A DNA stretch of 64,000 bases from an uncultured Chryseobacterium sp. (GTDB lineage Bacteria; Bacteroidota; Bacteroidia; Flavobacteriales; Weeksellaceae): contig CAJYWD010000036.1 of NCBI GenBank assembly GCA_913778505.1, positions 310,001 to 374,000 of the forward strand, in the 5' to 3' direction. How positions within the stretch are numbered: position 1 is the stretch's first letter; every line of letters starts with the position of its first letter. A program made the position numbers and the translations under genes. The notes beneath the pieces were generated by a model. It worked only from the letters and a program-made list of their open reading frames with translations. It was not told the DNA's origin and did no database searches. Shown piece after piece: positions 41,594-50,258 of this stretch.

Positions 41594-42956
41594 AATTCTT
41601 CACCAGTACCAGATATTCCCAGGGTTTCAGATTAATAACGGTCTTATCGGCATTAATGTTAAAAATTTTACCGCTGAATAGCTCTCTATACTGGCCATGA
41701 TAGTATTTGGTGTCAAAAGAAGCCGGGATGCTTTTGCCGGAAAAATTAAAAATAGATAAAACGGCGTCACTATTCTTTTCCCTGTAGAAAGACAGTACAT
41801 CGGTCATCCGGCTGTTGGTGACGCGTATCATCTCTCCGCCCCAATGCCCGTTCCACAACGCTTGATTCCGGTGCTTCAGATCAAAAAGTTTCTGATACAT
41901 GCCGTAGAATTGATGATCTTTCCATGCAATCTCGTCTTTCTCAAAAAAGGCGAGGCTTCTGTCCAGTCCGGCTTCCTGCCCGCTATACACCAGCGGCATG
42001 CCGTTGGCCGTGCTGCACAGCACCATTGCAGTCTCCAGGCCCGGGCCGAAGTTAGAATACTGATTACCTTCCCAGGAATTCTTATCATGATTATCTGTGA
42101 AAAGCATTCTGTAAGAATCGTAAGGAAAACTTCCCACATCATGCGCCATATATTCATAGAGTGCTGCCGCGCCCTGGCCGCCGGTGGTCGCCAGTTTCAG
42201 CTTGTCCCACAGCGTCCAGGAGTAAGTCATATCAAAGGATTGTCTGTAGAGATCGCGCGATTCCCATTCTGCCAGCATAAAAACCGGTTTGATCTGATCC
42301 AGCTCCTGCCTTGCATTTTCCCAGAAATCAACCGGGATAAAACCTGCAACATCGCACCGGTAGCCATCAATATTGGCTTCTTTTACCCAATATTTCAAAG
42401 CACCTGTCATATATTCCCGGAAGTCCGGATTGTTATAATCGAAATCGATGACATCGTCCCAATCATACCAGGGCGTTGGCTGGAAATTTCCTTCTCTGGA
42501 CTTAGTGTACCAATCCGGATGTTCCTTCGCAAGAGGATTGTCCCAGGCGGAATGATTGCCCACCCAGTCTATCAGGACGTGCATTCCCATCGCATGGATT
42601 TTGTCGACCAGATTCTTAAAGTCCTGTAAGGTTCCGAAATCCGGATTCACACCTTTAAAATCTTTAACGGAATAGTAACTTCCCAGCTTTCCTTTTCTAT
42701 GTTCTTCTCCAATTGGATGGATCGGCATCAGCCACAGGATGTCAACACCCATTTCTTTGAGCTTGGGCAGATGTTTTTCGAATGCTTTAAAGGTACCTTC
42801 TTTGGTGTATTGCCGGATGTTGACCTCGTAGATGGTTGCGTTTTTGCTCCACTCAGGATGCTTCAGCTGAACGTAAGGTTTGGGTTGGTAGCGCGGATCT
42901 TTGGTCTGCGACATTCCCAGAAATGGGAGCAGCAGAAACAGGATAATGTATTTCAT
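41592..42956 (-). CDS. Secreted GH13 alpha-amylase family glycosidase
   Basis: 454 residues with a signal peptide (MKYIILFLLLPFLGMSQ; ATG at 42965 is a less likely start). The GH13 catalytic residues are visible: nucleophile Asp in DGYRCDVAGF, acid/base Glu in MLAEWESRD, and transition-state Asp in FTDNHDKNSW, with LIDWVGNHSAW earlier. Hydrolyses alpha-1,4 glucans or related sugars, likely in the periplasm or outside. The 5' region contains the 21-bp tandem array. No sus-type transporter is nearby. Confidence 0.92.
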   Translation of the reverse strand: MKYIILFLLLPFLGMSQTKDPRYQPKPYVQLKHPEWSKNATIYEVNIRQYTKEGTFKAFEKHLPKLKEMGVDILWLMPIHPIGEEHRKGKLGSYYSVKDFKGVNPDFGTLQDFKNLVDKIHAMGMHVLIDWVGNHSAWDNPLAKEHPDWYTKSREGNFQPTPWYDWDDVIDFDYNNPDFREYMTGALKYWVKEANIDGYRCDVAGFIPVDFWENARQELDQIKPVFMLAEWESRDLYRQSFDMTYSWTLWDKLKLATTGGQGAAALYEYMAHDVGSFPYDSYRMLFTDNHDKNSWEGNQYSNFGPGLETAMVLCSTANGMPLVYSGQEAGLDRSLAFFEKDEIAWKDHQFYGMYQKLFDLKHRNQALWNGHWGGEMIRVTNSRMTDVLSFYREKNSDAVLSIFNFSGKSIPASFDTKYYHGQYRELFSGKIFNINADKTVINLKPWEYLVLVKN

Positions 42957-43041
42957 AGAATTCATAAGGCTGATATATTTCTATAAAATTAAAAAAATGC
43001 TTCACAATGTTTTTAATTTATTTAAATATTTTTTCTCTTAC

Positions 43042-43272
43042 AACAAAGCACCGTCTCGATCCAACAAACGTCTGGATCGATCGAACAAAGCACCGTCTCG
43101 ATCCAACAAAGCACCGTCTAAATCCAACAAGGCACCGTCTCGATCCAACAAAGCATCGTCTCAATCCAACAAAGGTCTGGATCAATCCAACAAAGCACCG
43201 TCTCAATCCAACAAAGGTATGGATCGATCCAACAAAGCACTGTCTCAATCCAACAAAGCATCGTCCGTATAA
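43042..43272. repeat. 21-bp tandem repeat array, two unit types
   Basis: Eleven head-to-tail units of exactly 21 bases, each beginning AACAAAG or close to it. Eight are type A (AACAAAGCACCGTCTC then RATCC) and three (units 2, 7 and 9) are type B (AACAAAGGTCTGGATC then RATCC, the first reading AACAAACG). The last unit is degenerate, and a partial copy follows at 43278. Because 21 is a multiple of three and no unit has a stop codon, several frames stay open on both strands (for example repeating NKAPSRS on plus, CFVGSRR on minus). It fills most of the 377-base gap between the ABC-F gene and the amylase. No protein is called; spacers are absent, so it is not a CRISPR. Confidence 0.9.
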
Positions 43273-43333
43273 AAAACAACAAAGCATCCCGAAATTTGAG
43301 ATGCCTGTATAAAATTTATTTTTCCAATCAGGT

Positions 43334-44956
43334 TTAAGAATACATCTGCTCCTGCAATTCTTTGATCTTTTTGTCGCCCAGATATTCGTCGTAAGTCATA
43401 TCTCTGTCGATGATACCTTTCGGCGTCAGCTCAATGATTCTGTTACAGACAGTTTCCAGCAACTCGTGGTCATGAGAAGACAGTAAAATATTGCCTTTGA
43501 AGTTGTTCAAAGAGTTGTTCAGCGTGGTGATACTTTCCAGATCCAGGTGGTTGGTTGGCTCATCCAACAGAAGAACATTGGCCTTCTGAAGCATCATTCT
43601 ACTGAACATACAACGCATTTTCTCGCCTCCGGAAAGTACTTTACAAGATTTCAGAGCCTCGTCTCCGGAGAAGAGCATTCTTCCCAGGAAGCCTCGCATA
43701 AATTCCTCGTGTCTTTCCTCATCATTTTTAGTGAATTGTCTCAGCCAGTCCACCAGATTCACATCCTCCTGAAAATATTCGGTGTTATCCAGCGGCATGT
43801 AAGACTGGTTGGTCGTCACGCCCCAGTTGTAAGTACCTTTATCAGCCTCAGTAGTTCCGGAAATGATCTGGAAGAATTCTGTAATCGCCAATGAGTTACG
43901 GGAGATAACAGCTACCTTATCGCCTTTTTTAAGGTTGAGGTCAATATTGGAGAACAGCAATTCGCCATCTTTTGTCTTTTCAAGTCCTTTCACATCCAAA
44001 ATCTGATCTCCCACTTCTCTTTCAATATCGAAAATAATGGCCGGATAACGTCTGGATGAAGGTTTGATATCATCAATATTCAGCTTGTCGATCATTTTTT
44101 TACGCGCTGTAGCTTGCTTGGCCTTCGCGACGTTGGAACTGAATCTTGCGATGAAATCCTGTAATTCTTTCTTCTTTTCTTCTGCTTTCTTATTAGCCTG
44201 AGCTCTCTGTCTCGTAGCCAGCTGAGAAGCCTGGTACCAGAATGAGTAATTACCGGTATAAAGATTCAGTTTTGAGTAATCTAAATCTCCGATATGCGTA
44301 CAGACTGCATCCAGGAAGTGACGGTCGTGCGATACTACGATGACGGTGTTTTCATAATCTGCCAGGAAATCTTCTAGCCAGGCGATGGTGGAGATGTCCA
44401 GATCATTGGTAGGCTCATCCAGAATCAGAACATCCGGATTCCCGAACAATGCCTGAGCCAGTAAAACTCTTACTTTGTCCTTGTTTTCCAGTTCGGACAT
44501 CATTTGCCAGTGCATATCATCATTGATGCCGACATTCGAAAGCATGGTCTGTGCATCGGCCTCAGAATTCCAGCCGCCCATCTCGTCGTAAATAACGCCC
44601 AATTCTCCGGCTTTGATCCCGTCTTCATCAGAAAAATCTTCCTTGGCATAAAGCGCATCCATCTCTTCCTTGATTTGAAAAAGCTTCTGATTACCCCGGA
44701 GAACGGTTTCCAGAACTGTAAAATTATCATACGCAAAGTGATCCTGCTCCAGAACAGACATTCTTTTTCCAGGTTCCAGAGAGACGTTTCCGGCAGTCGC
44801 TTCCTGCTTCCCGCTTAATATTTTGAGAAATGTAGACTTCCCGGCGCCATTGGCACCAATAATGCCGTAACAATTTCCTTTGGTAAATTTTATATTGACT
44901 TCGTCGAAGAGAACTCTCTTCCCGAACTGTAATGATAAATTAGATACTGTTAACAT
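43334..44956 (-). CDS. ABC-F family ATPase (YbiT-like)
   Basis: 540 residues, two ABC domains and no membrane part: a translation-associated ABC-F protein. First domain: GANGAGKST Walker A, LILDEPTNDLD Walker B; the signature region is LENKDKVRVLLAQ instead of LSGGQ. Second domain: LSGGEKMRCMFSRMML signature and LLLDEPTNHLD. A degenerate first signature is seen in YbiT-type members, so YbiT-like is favoured. The frame is open to 45019, but ATG 44956 gives the standard MLTVSNLSLQFGKR start. Upstream TATTTTTG (44985-44978, minus) is a likely -7 box. Confidence 0.9.
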   Translation of the reverse strand: MLTVSNLSLQFGKRVLFDEVNIKFTKGNCYGIIGANGAGKSTFLKILSGKQEATAGNVSLEPGKRMSVLEQDHFAYDNFTVLETVLRGNQKLFQIKEEMDALYAKEDFSDEDGIKAGELGVIYDEMGGWNSEADAQTMLSNVGINDDMHWQMMSELENKDKVRVLLAQALFGNPDVLILDEPTNDLDISTIAWLEDFLADYENTVIVVSHDRHFLDAVCTHIGDLDYSKLNLYTGNYSFWYQASQLATRQRAQANKKAEEKKKELQDFIARFSSNVAKAKQATARKKMIDKLNIDDIKPSSRRYPAIIFDIEREVGDQILDVKGLEKTKDGELLFSNIDLNLKKGDKVAVISRNSLAITEFFQIISGTTEADKGTYNWGVTTNQSYMPLDNTEYFQEDVNLVDWLRQFTKNDEERHEEFMRGFLGRMLFSGDEALKSCKVLSGGEKMRCMFSRMMLQKANVLLLDEPTNHLDLESITTLNNSLNNFKGNILLSSHDHELLETVCNRIIELTPKGIIDRDMTYDEYLGDKKIKELQEQMYS

Positions 44957-44977
44957 ATAGTTTTGTAAATTTGTCTG

Positions 44978-44985
44978 CAAAAATA
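44978..44985 (-). promoter_or_regulatory. -7 element for the ABC-F gene
   Basis: TATTTTTG on the minus strand matches TAnnTTTG, 21 bases before the ATG. Confidence 0.4.
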
Positions 44986-45058
44986 CGAAAATTAGTTGGG
45001 ATACTGAAGTGTTTCCCATCCATCAACCATTGAAATCAAACCATTCAAACCATAGTAA

Positions 45059-45075
45059 TGATCTGCAGCAGATCA
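45059..45075. promoter_or_regulatory. Perfect inverted repeat upstream of smpB (possible operator)
   Basis: TGATCTGC A GCAGATCA, eight-base arms with a one-base centre, lies between the divergent ABC-F and smpB genes, 35 bases before the smpB ATG. No regulator is known for it. Confidence 0.4.
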
Positions 45076-45109
45076 CGTGATTATCTCACAACTCAATAAA
45101 AAACTTCAA

Positions 45110-45574
45110 ATGAAAGTTAAAATAGAAAAAACTGTTAATATTCTTAATAAACGCGCCCGTTTCGAGTACGAAATTTTAGATGAGTACGAAGCCGGACTTG
45201 TACTGACTGGTACTGAAATCAAATCGCTAAGGTCTTCTAAAGCCTCTATTACAGAGAGTTTTTGCCAGTTTATTGATGATGAAATGTACGTCATTAATAT
45301 GATGATTGACGAGTACAAACTCGGCACATTTTATAATCATAAAACAAAAAGGGAACGGAAGTTGCTACTGCATAATTACGAATTGCAAAAACTTAAAAAA
45401 AAGTTAAAGGATGTTGGTAATACCATAATACCCTTAAAGTTATATATTAATGATAGAGGAAAGGCCAAACTCCTTGTAGCATTGGCAAGAGGTAAAAAAC
45501 TTTACGATAAAAGAGAAGCGATAAAAGACCGTGAGAACAAGGTCAACATCCAGCGACTGTTAAAGAAAAACTAA
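45110..45574 (+). CDS. smpB: SsrA-binding protein SmpB
   Basis: Binds tmRNA and delivers it to stalled ribosomes for trans-translation. 154 residues, normal length. NKRARFEYEILDEYEAGLVL, TGTEIKSLRSSKASI, LHNYELQKLKKK, and the basic tail ALARGKKLYDKREAIKDR are conserved SmpB segments. The frame extends upstream to 45077, but ATG at 45110 starts the usual KVKIEKTVNILNKRARFEYE. No tmRNA gene was noticed in this window. Confidence 0.96.
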   Translation: MKVKIEKTVNILNKRARFEYEILDEYEAGLVLTGTEIKSLRSSKASITESFCQFIDDEMYVINMMIDEYKLGTFYNHKTKRERKLLLHNYELQKLKKKLKDVGNTIIPLKLYINDRGKAKLLVALARGKKLYDKREAIKDRENKVNIQRLLKKN

Positions 45575-45580
45575 AAAAAC

Positions 45581-45612
45581 TTTGTTTATAAAGAAAAATT
45601 ATATTTATTTTG
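45581..45612 (+). promoter_or_regulatory. Promoter for the OmpA-family gene
   Basis: TTTG at 45581-45584 and TATTTTG at 45606-45612 (one base short of TAnnTTTG), spaced 21 bases, precede the ATG at 45642. Confidence 0.45.
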
Positions 45613-45641
45613 CATTATCAATTATTTAATCATTTAATTCT

Positions 45642-47135
45642 ATGAAAAATCTAAAATTAGGAATTTCAGCATTGGCGCTTACTGTTGCCAGTACTGTTTT
45701 CGCCCAAACTACTACCAATAAGTGGGTAATAGGAGTAGGTGCTCATGGAGTGAATCACGTAGCGCAAAGAAATAACTTCAGCAATACGTTCTCATTCAAC
45801 AATTTCAAAGAAAACTTGTTTGGTGTTTCTAAGTATTCAATTACGCCACCATTGTCCAAACTTACTGTTGCAAGAAGCCTTAGCAAAGGTATCGTTCTAG
45901 ACTGGCAGACTACTGTTGGTAACGTAGACAACAAGCGTTTCGGTATGGATAAAGAGTTTTTCTTGATGACAGGTCTTGGTCTACAGTTCAAAGGAGCAGG
46001 TCTTCTTTGGGACGAAGAGTCTTGGTTTGATCCATATTTGAGAGTTGGTGCTAACTACCTGAGACACGATTATACAGGTCTTACTTTTCCTAATTGGGAT
46101 AGAAAGTCAGGAGATCGTTATGCTGCATACAACGAGGATGGTGATTTAACAGGAAAAGCTAATCACTTCACAGTAAGTACTGGTGCAGGTATCAATTTCT
46201 GGGTTACTAAAAACTTCGGTCTTGGTGTTCAAGGTGATTATGTAACTACTCCAGTTGACAAATCAAATGTTGCTAACTTCTGGCAAGCTTCTGCATCATT
46301 GTTATTCAGATTCGGTAACACTGACAGAGACAAAGACGGAATTCCTGATAAAGATGACAGATGTCCAGATACTCCAGGTTTACCTGAGTTCCAAGGATGT
46401 CCTGATACAGATGGCGATGGTATCCCAGATATCGATGACCAATGTCCAGACGTAGCTGGTCCAAAAGAAAACAACGGTTGTCCTTGGCCAGATACAGACG
46501 GTGACGGAGTATTAGATAAAGATGATGCTTGTGTTGACGTTCCTGGTCCAGTAGAAAACAAAGGTTGTCCATGGCCAGATACTGATGGTGACGGTGTTCT
46601 TGATAAAGATGATGCTTGTCCTACAGTTCCAGGTCTTCCAGAATACAACGGATGTCCTAAGCCTAAAAAAGTAACAGCTACTGAAGTTGAAACTAAATTA
46701 GGTAGTGTGTTCTTTGATTTCAACAAAGCAACAATCAAAGCTGAGTCTAAACCAGCACTTGACGAAGCTGCTGAGCTAATCAAGAAAGACGGAGGTAATT
46801 ATCTATTAGAAGGTAGAACGGATGCTAAAGGTTCTGAAGCTTACAACTTGAAACTATCTAGAGAGAGAGCTGCTGCTGTAGTTGCTGCACTAGATTCAAG
46901 AGGTGTAGATCCTAGCGCATTGAAATCTGTAGGTGTTGGTAAAGCTAAAGCTACTGTTCCTGCTACTGCTTCTGATGCAGAAAGACAAGTTGACAGAAAA
47001 GTAGTTGTTACAGCTATCGAAGATGCGGCTCAGTGGAATGCTCTTAAAAAGAGAGATTACGATGATCCAACTCCGGTAAAAGTTAAGAAAAAAGCTCCAG
47101 CTAAGAAAAAGGCTCCGGCTAAAAAGAAAAAATAA
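45642..47135 (+). CDS. OmpA family outer-membrane protein with TSP3 repeats
   Basis: 497 residues. Signal peptide ending VFAQ, an N-terminal beta-barrel (about 25-220), then four thrombospondin type 3 calcium-binding repeats (DTDGDGIPDIDDQCPD and DTDGDGVLDKDDACVD type, about 225-340), and an OmpA-like peptidoglycan-binding domain (FFDFNKATIKAES, GRTDAKGSEAYNLKLSRERA). It ends in a basic tail, KVKKKAPAKKKAPAKKKK. Codons such as GGT and GCT are favoured more than in neighbours, pointing to high expression. It tethers the outer membrane to peptidoglycan. Confidence 0.93.
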   Translation: MKNLKLGISALALTVASTVFAQTTTNKWVIGVGAHGVNHVAQRNNFSNTFSFNNFKENLFGVSKYSITPPLSKLTVARSLSKGIVLDWQTTVGNVDNKRFGMDKEFFLMTGLGLQFKGAGLLWDEESWFDPYLRVGANYLRHDYTGLTFPNWDRKSGDRYAAYNEDGDLTGKANHFTVSTGAGINFWVTKNFGLGVQGDYVTTPVDKSNVANFWQASASLLFRFGNTDRDKDGIPDKDDRCPDTPGLPEFQGCPDTDGDGIPDIDDQCPDVAGPKENNGCPWPDTDGDGVLDKDDACVDVPGPVENKGCPWPDTDGDGVLDKDDACPTVPGLPEYNGCPKPKKVTATEVETKLGSVFFDFNKATIKAESKPALDEAAELIKKDGGNYLLEGRTDAKGSEAYNLKLSRERAAAVVAALDSRGVDPSALKSVGVGKAKATVPATASDAERQVDRKVVVTAIEDAAQWNALKKRDYDDPTPVKVKKKAPAKKKAPAKKKK

Positions 47136-47161
47136 TTTTAAATAATTAATTTTCTGAATAT

Positions 47162-47194
47162 AAATACCTCCAAGCAATTGGAGGTATTTTTTTT
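47162..47194 (+). terminator. Terminator after the OmpA gene
   Basis: AATACCTCCAA (47163-47173) pairs with TTGGAGGTATT (47178-47188) around a 4-base loop and is followed by a run of T. Confidence 0.85.
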
Positions 47195-47209
47195 GTTCTT
47201 ACAAATCAG

Positions 47210-47217
47210 TATTTTTG
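47210..47217 (+). promoter_or_regulatory. -7 element for the YebC-like gene
   Basis: TATTTTTG matches TAnnTTTG, 20 bases before the ATG at 47238; a TTTG at 47192 is too close for a standard -33 box. Confidence 0.35.
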
Positions 47218-47237
47218 CACCAATAAATAATCACAAA

Positions 47238-47978
47238 ATGGGAAGAGCATTCGAATATAGAAAAGCTTCAAAAATGGCCAGATGGGATAAGATGGCCAAA
47301 ACATTTTCAAAAATAGGGAAAGATATTGCCTTGGCTGTGAAAGCCGGAGGAACAGATCCTGAATCCAATCCTGCATTAAGAAGATGTATCCAAAATGCCA
47401 AAGGTGCCAATATGCCAAAAGACAATGTTGAAAGAGCTATCAAAAAGGCAAGTGGTGCAGATGCGGAAAACTATGAGGAAATAACTTATGAAGGATATGG
47501 ACAAGGCGGTGTCGCATTTTTTGTAGAATGTACCACTAACAACCCAACAAGAACTGTAGCCAATGTTAGAGCGATTTTTAATAAGTTTGACGGTAACCTT
47601 GGTAAGAATGGTGAGTTAGCATTTATCTTCGACAGAAAAGGGATTTTTACTATTGAAAAATCTCAAATCAAATCCGATTGGGATGATTTCGAAATGGAAA
47701 TGATCGACGGGGGTGCAGAAGAAATCGACCAGGATGATAATGAAGTTTTGATTACGACAGCATTCGAAGATTTCGGTTCGATGTCTCATAAGCTTGATGA
47801 GCTTGGAATCGAGGCAAAAAGTGCCGAATTACAGAGAATTCCTAATAACACCAAAGGAATGACTGATGACCAGTTCAAAGCTAATATGAAGATGCTGGAA
47901 CGCTTTGAGGAAGATGATGATGTTCAGAACGTATTCCACAATATGGAGTTTACAGAAGAACAGATGGAATCCATGTAA
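47238..47978 (+). CDS. YebC/PmpR family protein
   Basis: 246 residues. MGRAFEYRKASKMARWDKMA, GGTDPESNPALRRCIQNAKG, ANMPKDNVERAIKKASG and FNKFDGNLGKNGELAFIFDR are the family signatures. YebC/TACO1 proteins were named as transcriptional regulators; work on TACO1 and YebC links them to translation of proline-rich stretches. The frame opens at 47178, but ATG 47238 begins the standard N-terminus. Flanked by terminators on both sides, so a single transcription unit. Confidence 0.94.
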   Translation: MGRAFEYRKASKMARWDKMAKTFSKIGKDIALAVKAGGTDPESNPALRRCIQNAKGANMPKDNVERAIKKASGADAENYEEITYEGYGQGGVAFFVECTTNNPTRTVANVRAIFNKFDGNLGKNGELAFIFDRKGIFTIEKSQIKSDWDDFEMEMIDGGAEEIDQDDNEVLITTAFEDFGSMSHKLDELGIEAKSAELQRIPNNTKGMTDDQFKANMKMLERFEEDDDVQNVFHNMEFTEEQMESM

Positions 47979-47997
47979 TTCTAAAATTCTAATCATA

Positions 47998-48032
47998 AAA
48001 AAATCCCGGCTGAAAAGCCGGGATTTTTTTAT
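47998..48032. terminator. Bidirectional terminator between the YebC gene and rpmA
   Basis: AAATCCCGGCT (48001-48011) pairs with AGCCGGGATTT (48016-48026) around a GAAA tetraloop, with A and T runs on the flanks. Usable in both directions. Confidence 0.88.
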
Positions 48033-48051
48033 GTTATCAAAACGCTGTTGA

Positions 48052-48309
48052 CTAAGCGTTCGGTTCTACAGATACGAAAGATCTGTTGTTGGCTTTCTTT
48101 CTGAAAACTACTTTACCGTCTACCAAAGCAAACAAAGTGTGGTCTTTACCCATTCCCACGTTTTCACCTGGATGGTGTTGCGTACCTCTTTGTCTGATAA
48201 TGATGTTGCCGGCAATAGCTTCTTGTCCTCCGAAAATCTTAACACCTAGTCTTTTAGAGTGAGATTCTCTACCGTTTTTGGAACTACCGACTCCTTTCTT
48301 GTGTGCCAT
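48052..48309 (-). CDS. rpmA: 50S ribosomal protein L27
   Basis: 85 residues. [20 protein letters not shown] at the N-terminus and [20 protein letters not shown] are unmistakable L27 features; the N-terminal tail reaches the peptidyl-transferase centre. There is no N-terminal extension of the Firmicutes cleaved type. Follows rplU by 28 bases in an rplU-rpmA operon. Confidence 0.97.
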   Translation of the reverse strand: MAHKKGVGSSKNGRESHSKRLGVKIFGGQEAIAGNIIIRQRGTQHHPGENVGMGKDHTLFALVDGKVVFRKKANNRSFVSVEPNA

Positions 48310-48337
48310 TTTATTTTAAGCTTTTTTGGATTAAAAA

Positions 48338-48733
48338 TTATTCAGCAGATTCGCTGGTTTCTGTTACTTCAGCTTTAGCAGCTTTCTTAGGAGCAGCTTT
48401 TTTAGCCTCTTTTTTCGCACCGTCAAATCCAGTAATACCAGTTACCAAAATTTGAGTTAATTGCTGTCTGTGACCATTTTTCTTTGCATAACCTTTTCTT
48501 CTTTTCTTTTTGAAAACGATTACTTTGTCAGCCTGAACGTGGTCAAGAATTTCTACATCTACGGTTATACCGCTTACAGCCGGGGCACCCACAGTTACTG
48601 CGCCGTTTACAGTAAGAAGAACTTTGTCAAAAGAAACTTTCGCACCTTTATCTCCTTTCAGACGGTTCACAAACAACTTTTGGTTTTGCTCAACTTTGTA
48701 TTGAAGCCCTGCTATTTCTACAATTGCAAACAT
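48338..48733 (-). CDS. rplU: 50S ribosomal protein L21
   Basis: 131 residues; MFAIVEIAGLQYKVEQNQKL, VFKKKRRKGYAKKNGHRQQL and TQILVTGI are L21 core motifs. A C-terminal extension of about 30 residues rich in Lys, Ala and Glu (KKEAKKAAPKKAAKAEV) makes it longer than E. coli L21 (103); such tails are common in this phylum. TACTTTTG at 48772-48765 (minus) is a good -7 box about 32 bases before the ATG. Confidence 0.96.
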   Translation of the reverse strand: MFAIVEIAGLQYKVEQNQKLFVNRLKGDKGAKVSFDKVLLTVNGAVTVGAPAVSGITVDVEILDHVQADKVIVFKKKRRKGYAKKNGHRQQLTQILVTGITGFDGAKKEAKKAAPKKAAKAEVTETSESAE

Positions 48734-48764
48734 TGTTTATAAATTTTTATAATTATTCGAGGTG

Positions 48765-48772
48765 CAAAAGTA
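48765..48772 (-). promoter_or_regulatory. -7 element of the rplU-rpmA promoter
   Basis: TACTTTTG on the minus strand matches TAnnTTTG and lies 31 bases before the rplU start codon. Confidence 0.5.
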
Positions 48773-48842
48773 AACATTTTGTTTGTCAATCACAATAGAA
48801 CTTGAAAATTAATTTCGATTTTATTGGAATGTCATCATTCAA

Positions 48843-48874
48843 TAAAAAAGCCACAAAATTTTTTGCGGCCTTTT
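48843..48874 (-). terminator. Terminator after serS
   Basis: On the minus strand GGCCGC and GTGGC flank an AAAAAATTTT centre, followed by a T run; it ends serS before rplU. Confidence 0.6.
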
Positions 48875-48891
48875 ACTAATAAATATCAGAA

Positions 48892-50163
48892 TCAATTGAT
48901 CAATTCAAACCTCGCATATTCTGCGATTTTTTTTGGTAATCTGATGCCTTCCGGCGTTTGATTATTTTCTAATAGGGCTGCCATGATTCTTGGCAATGCC
49001 ATCGCAGAGCCATTCAGCGTGTGAACCAATTGAGACTTGCCTTCGTTGCCCTTGTAACGGCACTTAAGGCGGGTAGATTGGAACGTTTCAAAATTCGAAA
49101 CAGAGCTCACTTCCAGCCATTTCTCCTGAGCTGCGCTCCATACTTCAAAATCGTAAGTCATTGCAGATGCAAAACCGGTGTCGCCGCCACACAATCTCAG
49201 GATTCTGTAAGGCAATTCTAGATCTTCCAGGATCGATTTTACGTGCTCTACCATTTCTTCCAGGACTGCATAAGAATTTTCCGGTTTCTCGATCCTTACG
49301 ATCTCCACTTTTTCGAATTGATGAAGTCTGTTCAGGCCTCTCACATGGGCTCCATAACTTCCGGCCTCTCTTCTGTAGCACTGAGAGAAAGCAGTATTTT
49401 TAATCGGCAAATCTTTCTCTTCAATAATCACATCTCTGTAGATATTGGTCACGGGAACCTCGGCAGTAGGAATGAGATAGAGATCATCTTCGGACACATA
49501 GTACATTTGTCCTTCTTTATCAGGTAATTGTCCTGTGCCATAGCCTGAGGCTTCATTCACAACATGCGGAACATTGACTTCTTCATAGCCGGCTTCTGTA
49601 TTTTTATCGAGGAAATATTGAACCAGCGCGCGTTGCAATCTTGCGCCCTTTCCGAAGTAAACAGGAAAGCCTGCGCCGGCTACTTTCACGCCTAATTCAA
49701 AATCGATAAGATTATATTTTTTAGCCAGTTCCCAATGAGGAATTGCGCCTTCACCAAGACCTTCTACTGTTGTAGATTCGTAAACAATCTCGTTGTCATC
49801 TGCAGAGACGCCTGAAACTACTTTTTCGTTAGGAATGTTAGGGATCTGATATAGAATGTTGGTCAAAGTCTTTTCCGACTCATTCAGCTGATGCTGCAGA
49901 TCTTTGCTCGACTCTTTGTACTGCGAAGTTTTGGATTTTGCCGCTTCAGCTTCTTCTTTTTTTCCTTCTTTCATCAGAATACCAATTTCTTTCGAAATTT
50001 TATTCATCTCGGAAAGTTGAGAATCCAGCTCAAACTGTAATCTTTTTCTTTCGTCGTCCGCATTAATGGCGGCATCGACCAAGTCTAATTCCTTGAAGTT
50101 TCTCTTCTTCAAGCCTTCCAAAACGCGCTCTTTGTTGTCGCGCAAAAAATTAACCTGTAACAT
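48892..50163 (-). CDS. serS: Seryl-tRNA synthetase
   Basis: Charges tRNA-Ser, class II synthetase, 423 residues. N-terminal two-helix coiled-coil arm (about 30-110), then IPTAEVPVTNIYRD (motif with TAE), RREAGSYGAHVRGLNRLHQF (motif 2), EVSSVSNFETFQSTRL, and HTLNGSAMALPRIMAALLEN (motif 3). ATG 50163 gives the standard MLQVNFLRDNKERVLEGLKK start. Single gene ending in a terminator. Confidence 0.97.
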   Translation of the reverse strand: MLQVNFLRDNKERVLEGLKKRNFKELDLVDAAINADDERKRLQFELDSQLSEMNKISKEIGILMKEGKKEEAEAAKSKTSQYKESSKDLQHQLNESEKTLTNILYQIPNIPNEKVVSGVSADDNEIVYESTTVEGLGEGAIPHWELAKKYNLIDFELGVKVAGAGFPVYFGKGARLQRALVQYFLDKNTEAGYEEVNVPHVVNEASGYGTGQLPDKEGQMYYVSEDDLYLIPTAEVPVTNIYRDVIIEEKDLPIKNTAFSQCYRREAGSYGAHVRGLNRLHQFEKVEIVRIEKPENSYAVLEEMVEHVKSILEDLELPYRILRLCGGDTGFASAMTYDFEVWSAAQEKWLEVSSVSNFETFQSTRLKCRYKGNEGKSQLVHTLNGSAMALPRIMAALLENNQTPEGIRLPKKIAEYARFELIN

Positions 50164-50258
50164 TTTTGTTGGGTGTTAGGTGTTTAATGTCAGATGCCTG
50201 CAAAACTTCCAGCGTTCTACTTTTTTCATCTGACAGAAGTTGTGCAAATTTAATGATT

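Noticed and set aside
43042-43272. CRISPR array
   Set aside because: Units are contiguous without spacers and change internally in two classes; no cas gene is nearby.
43018-43287. Open frames on both strands across the 21-bp repeat as genes
   Set aside because: All non-stop frames of a 21-base tandem repeat stay open by construction. No start-site signal or homology favours any of them, so only the repeat is annotated.
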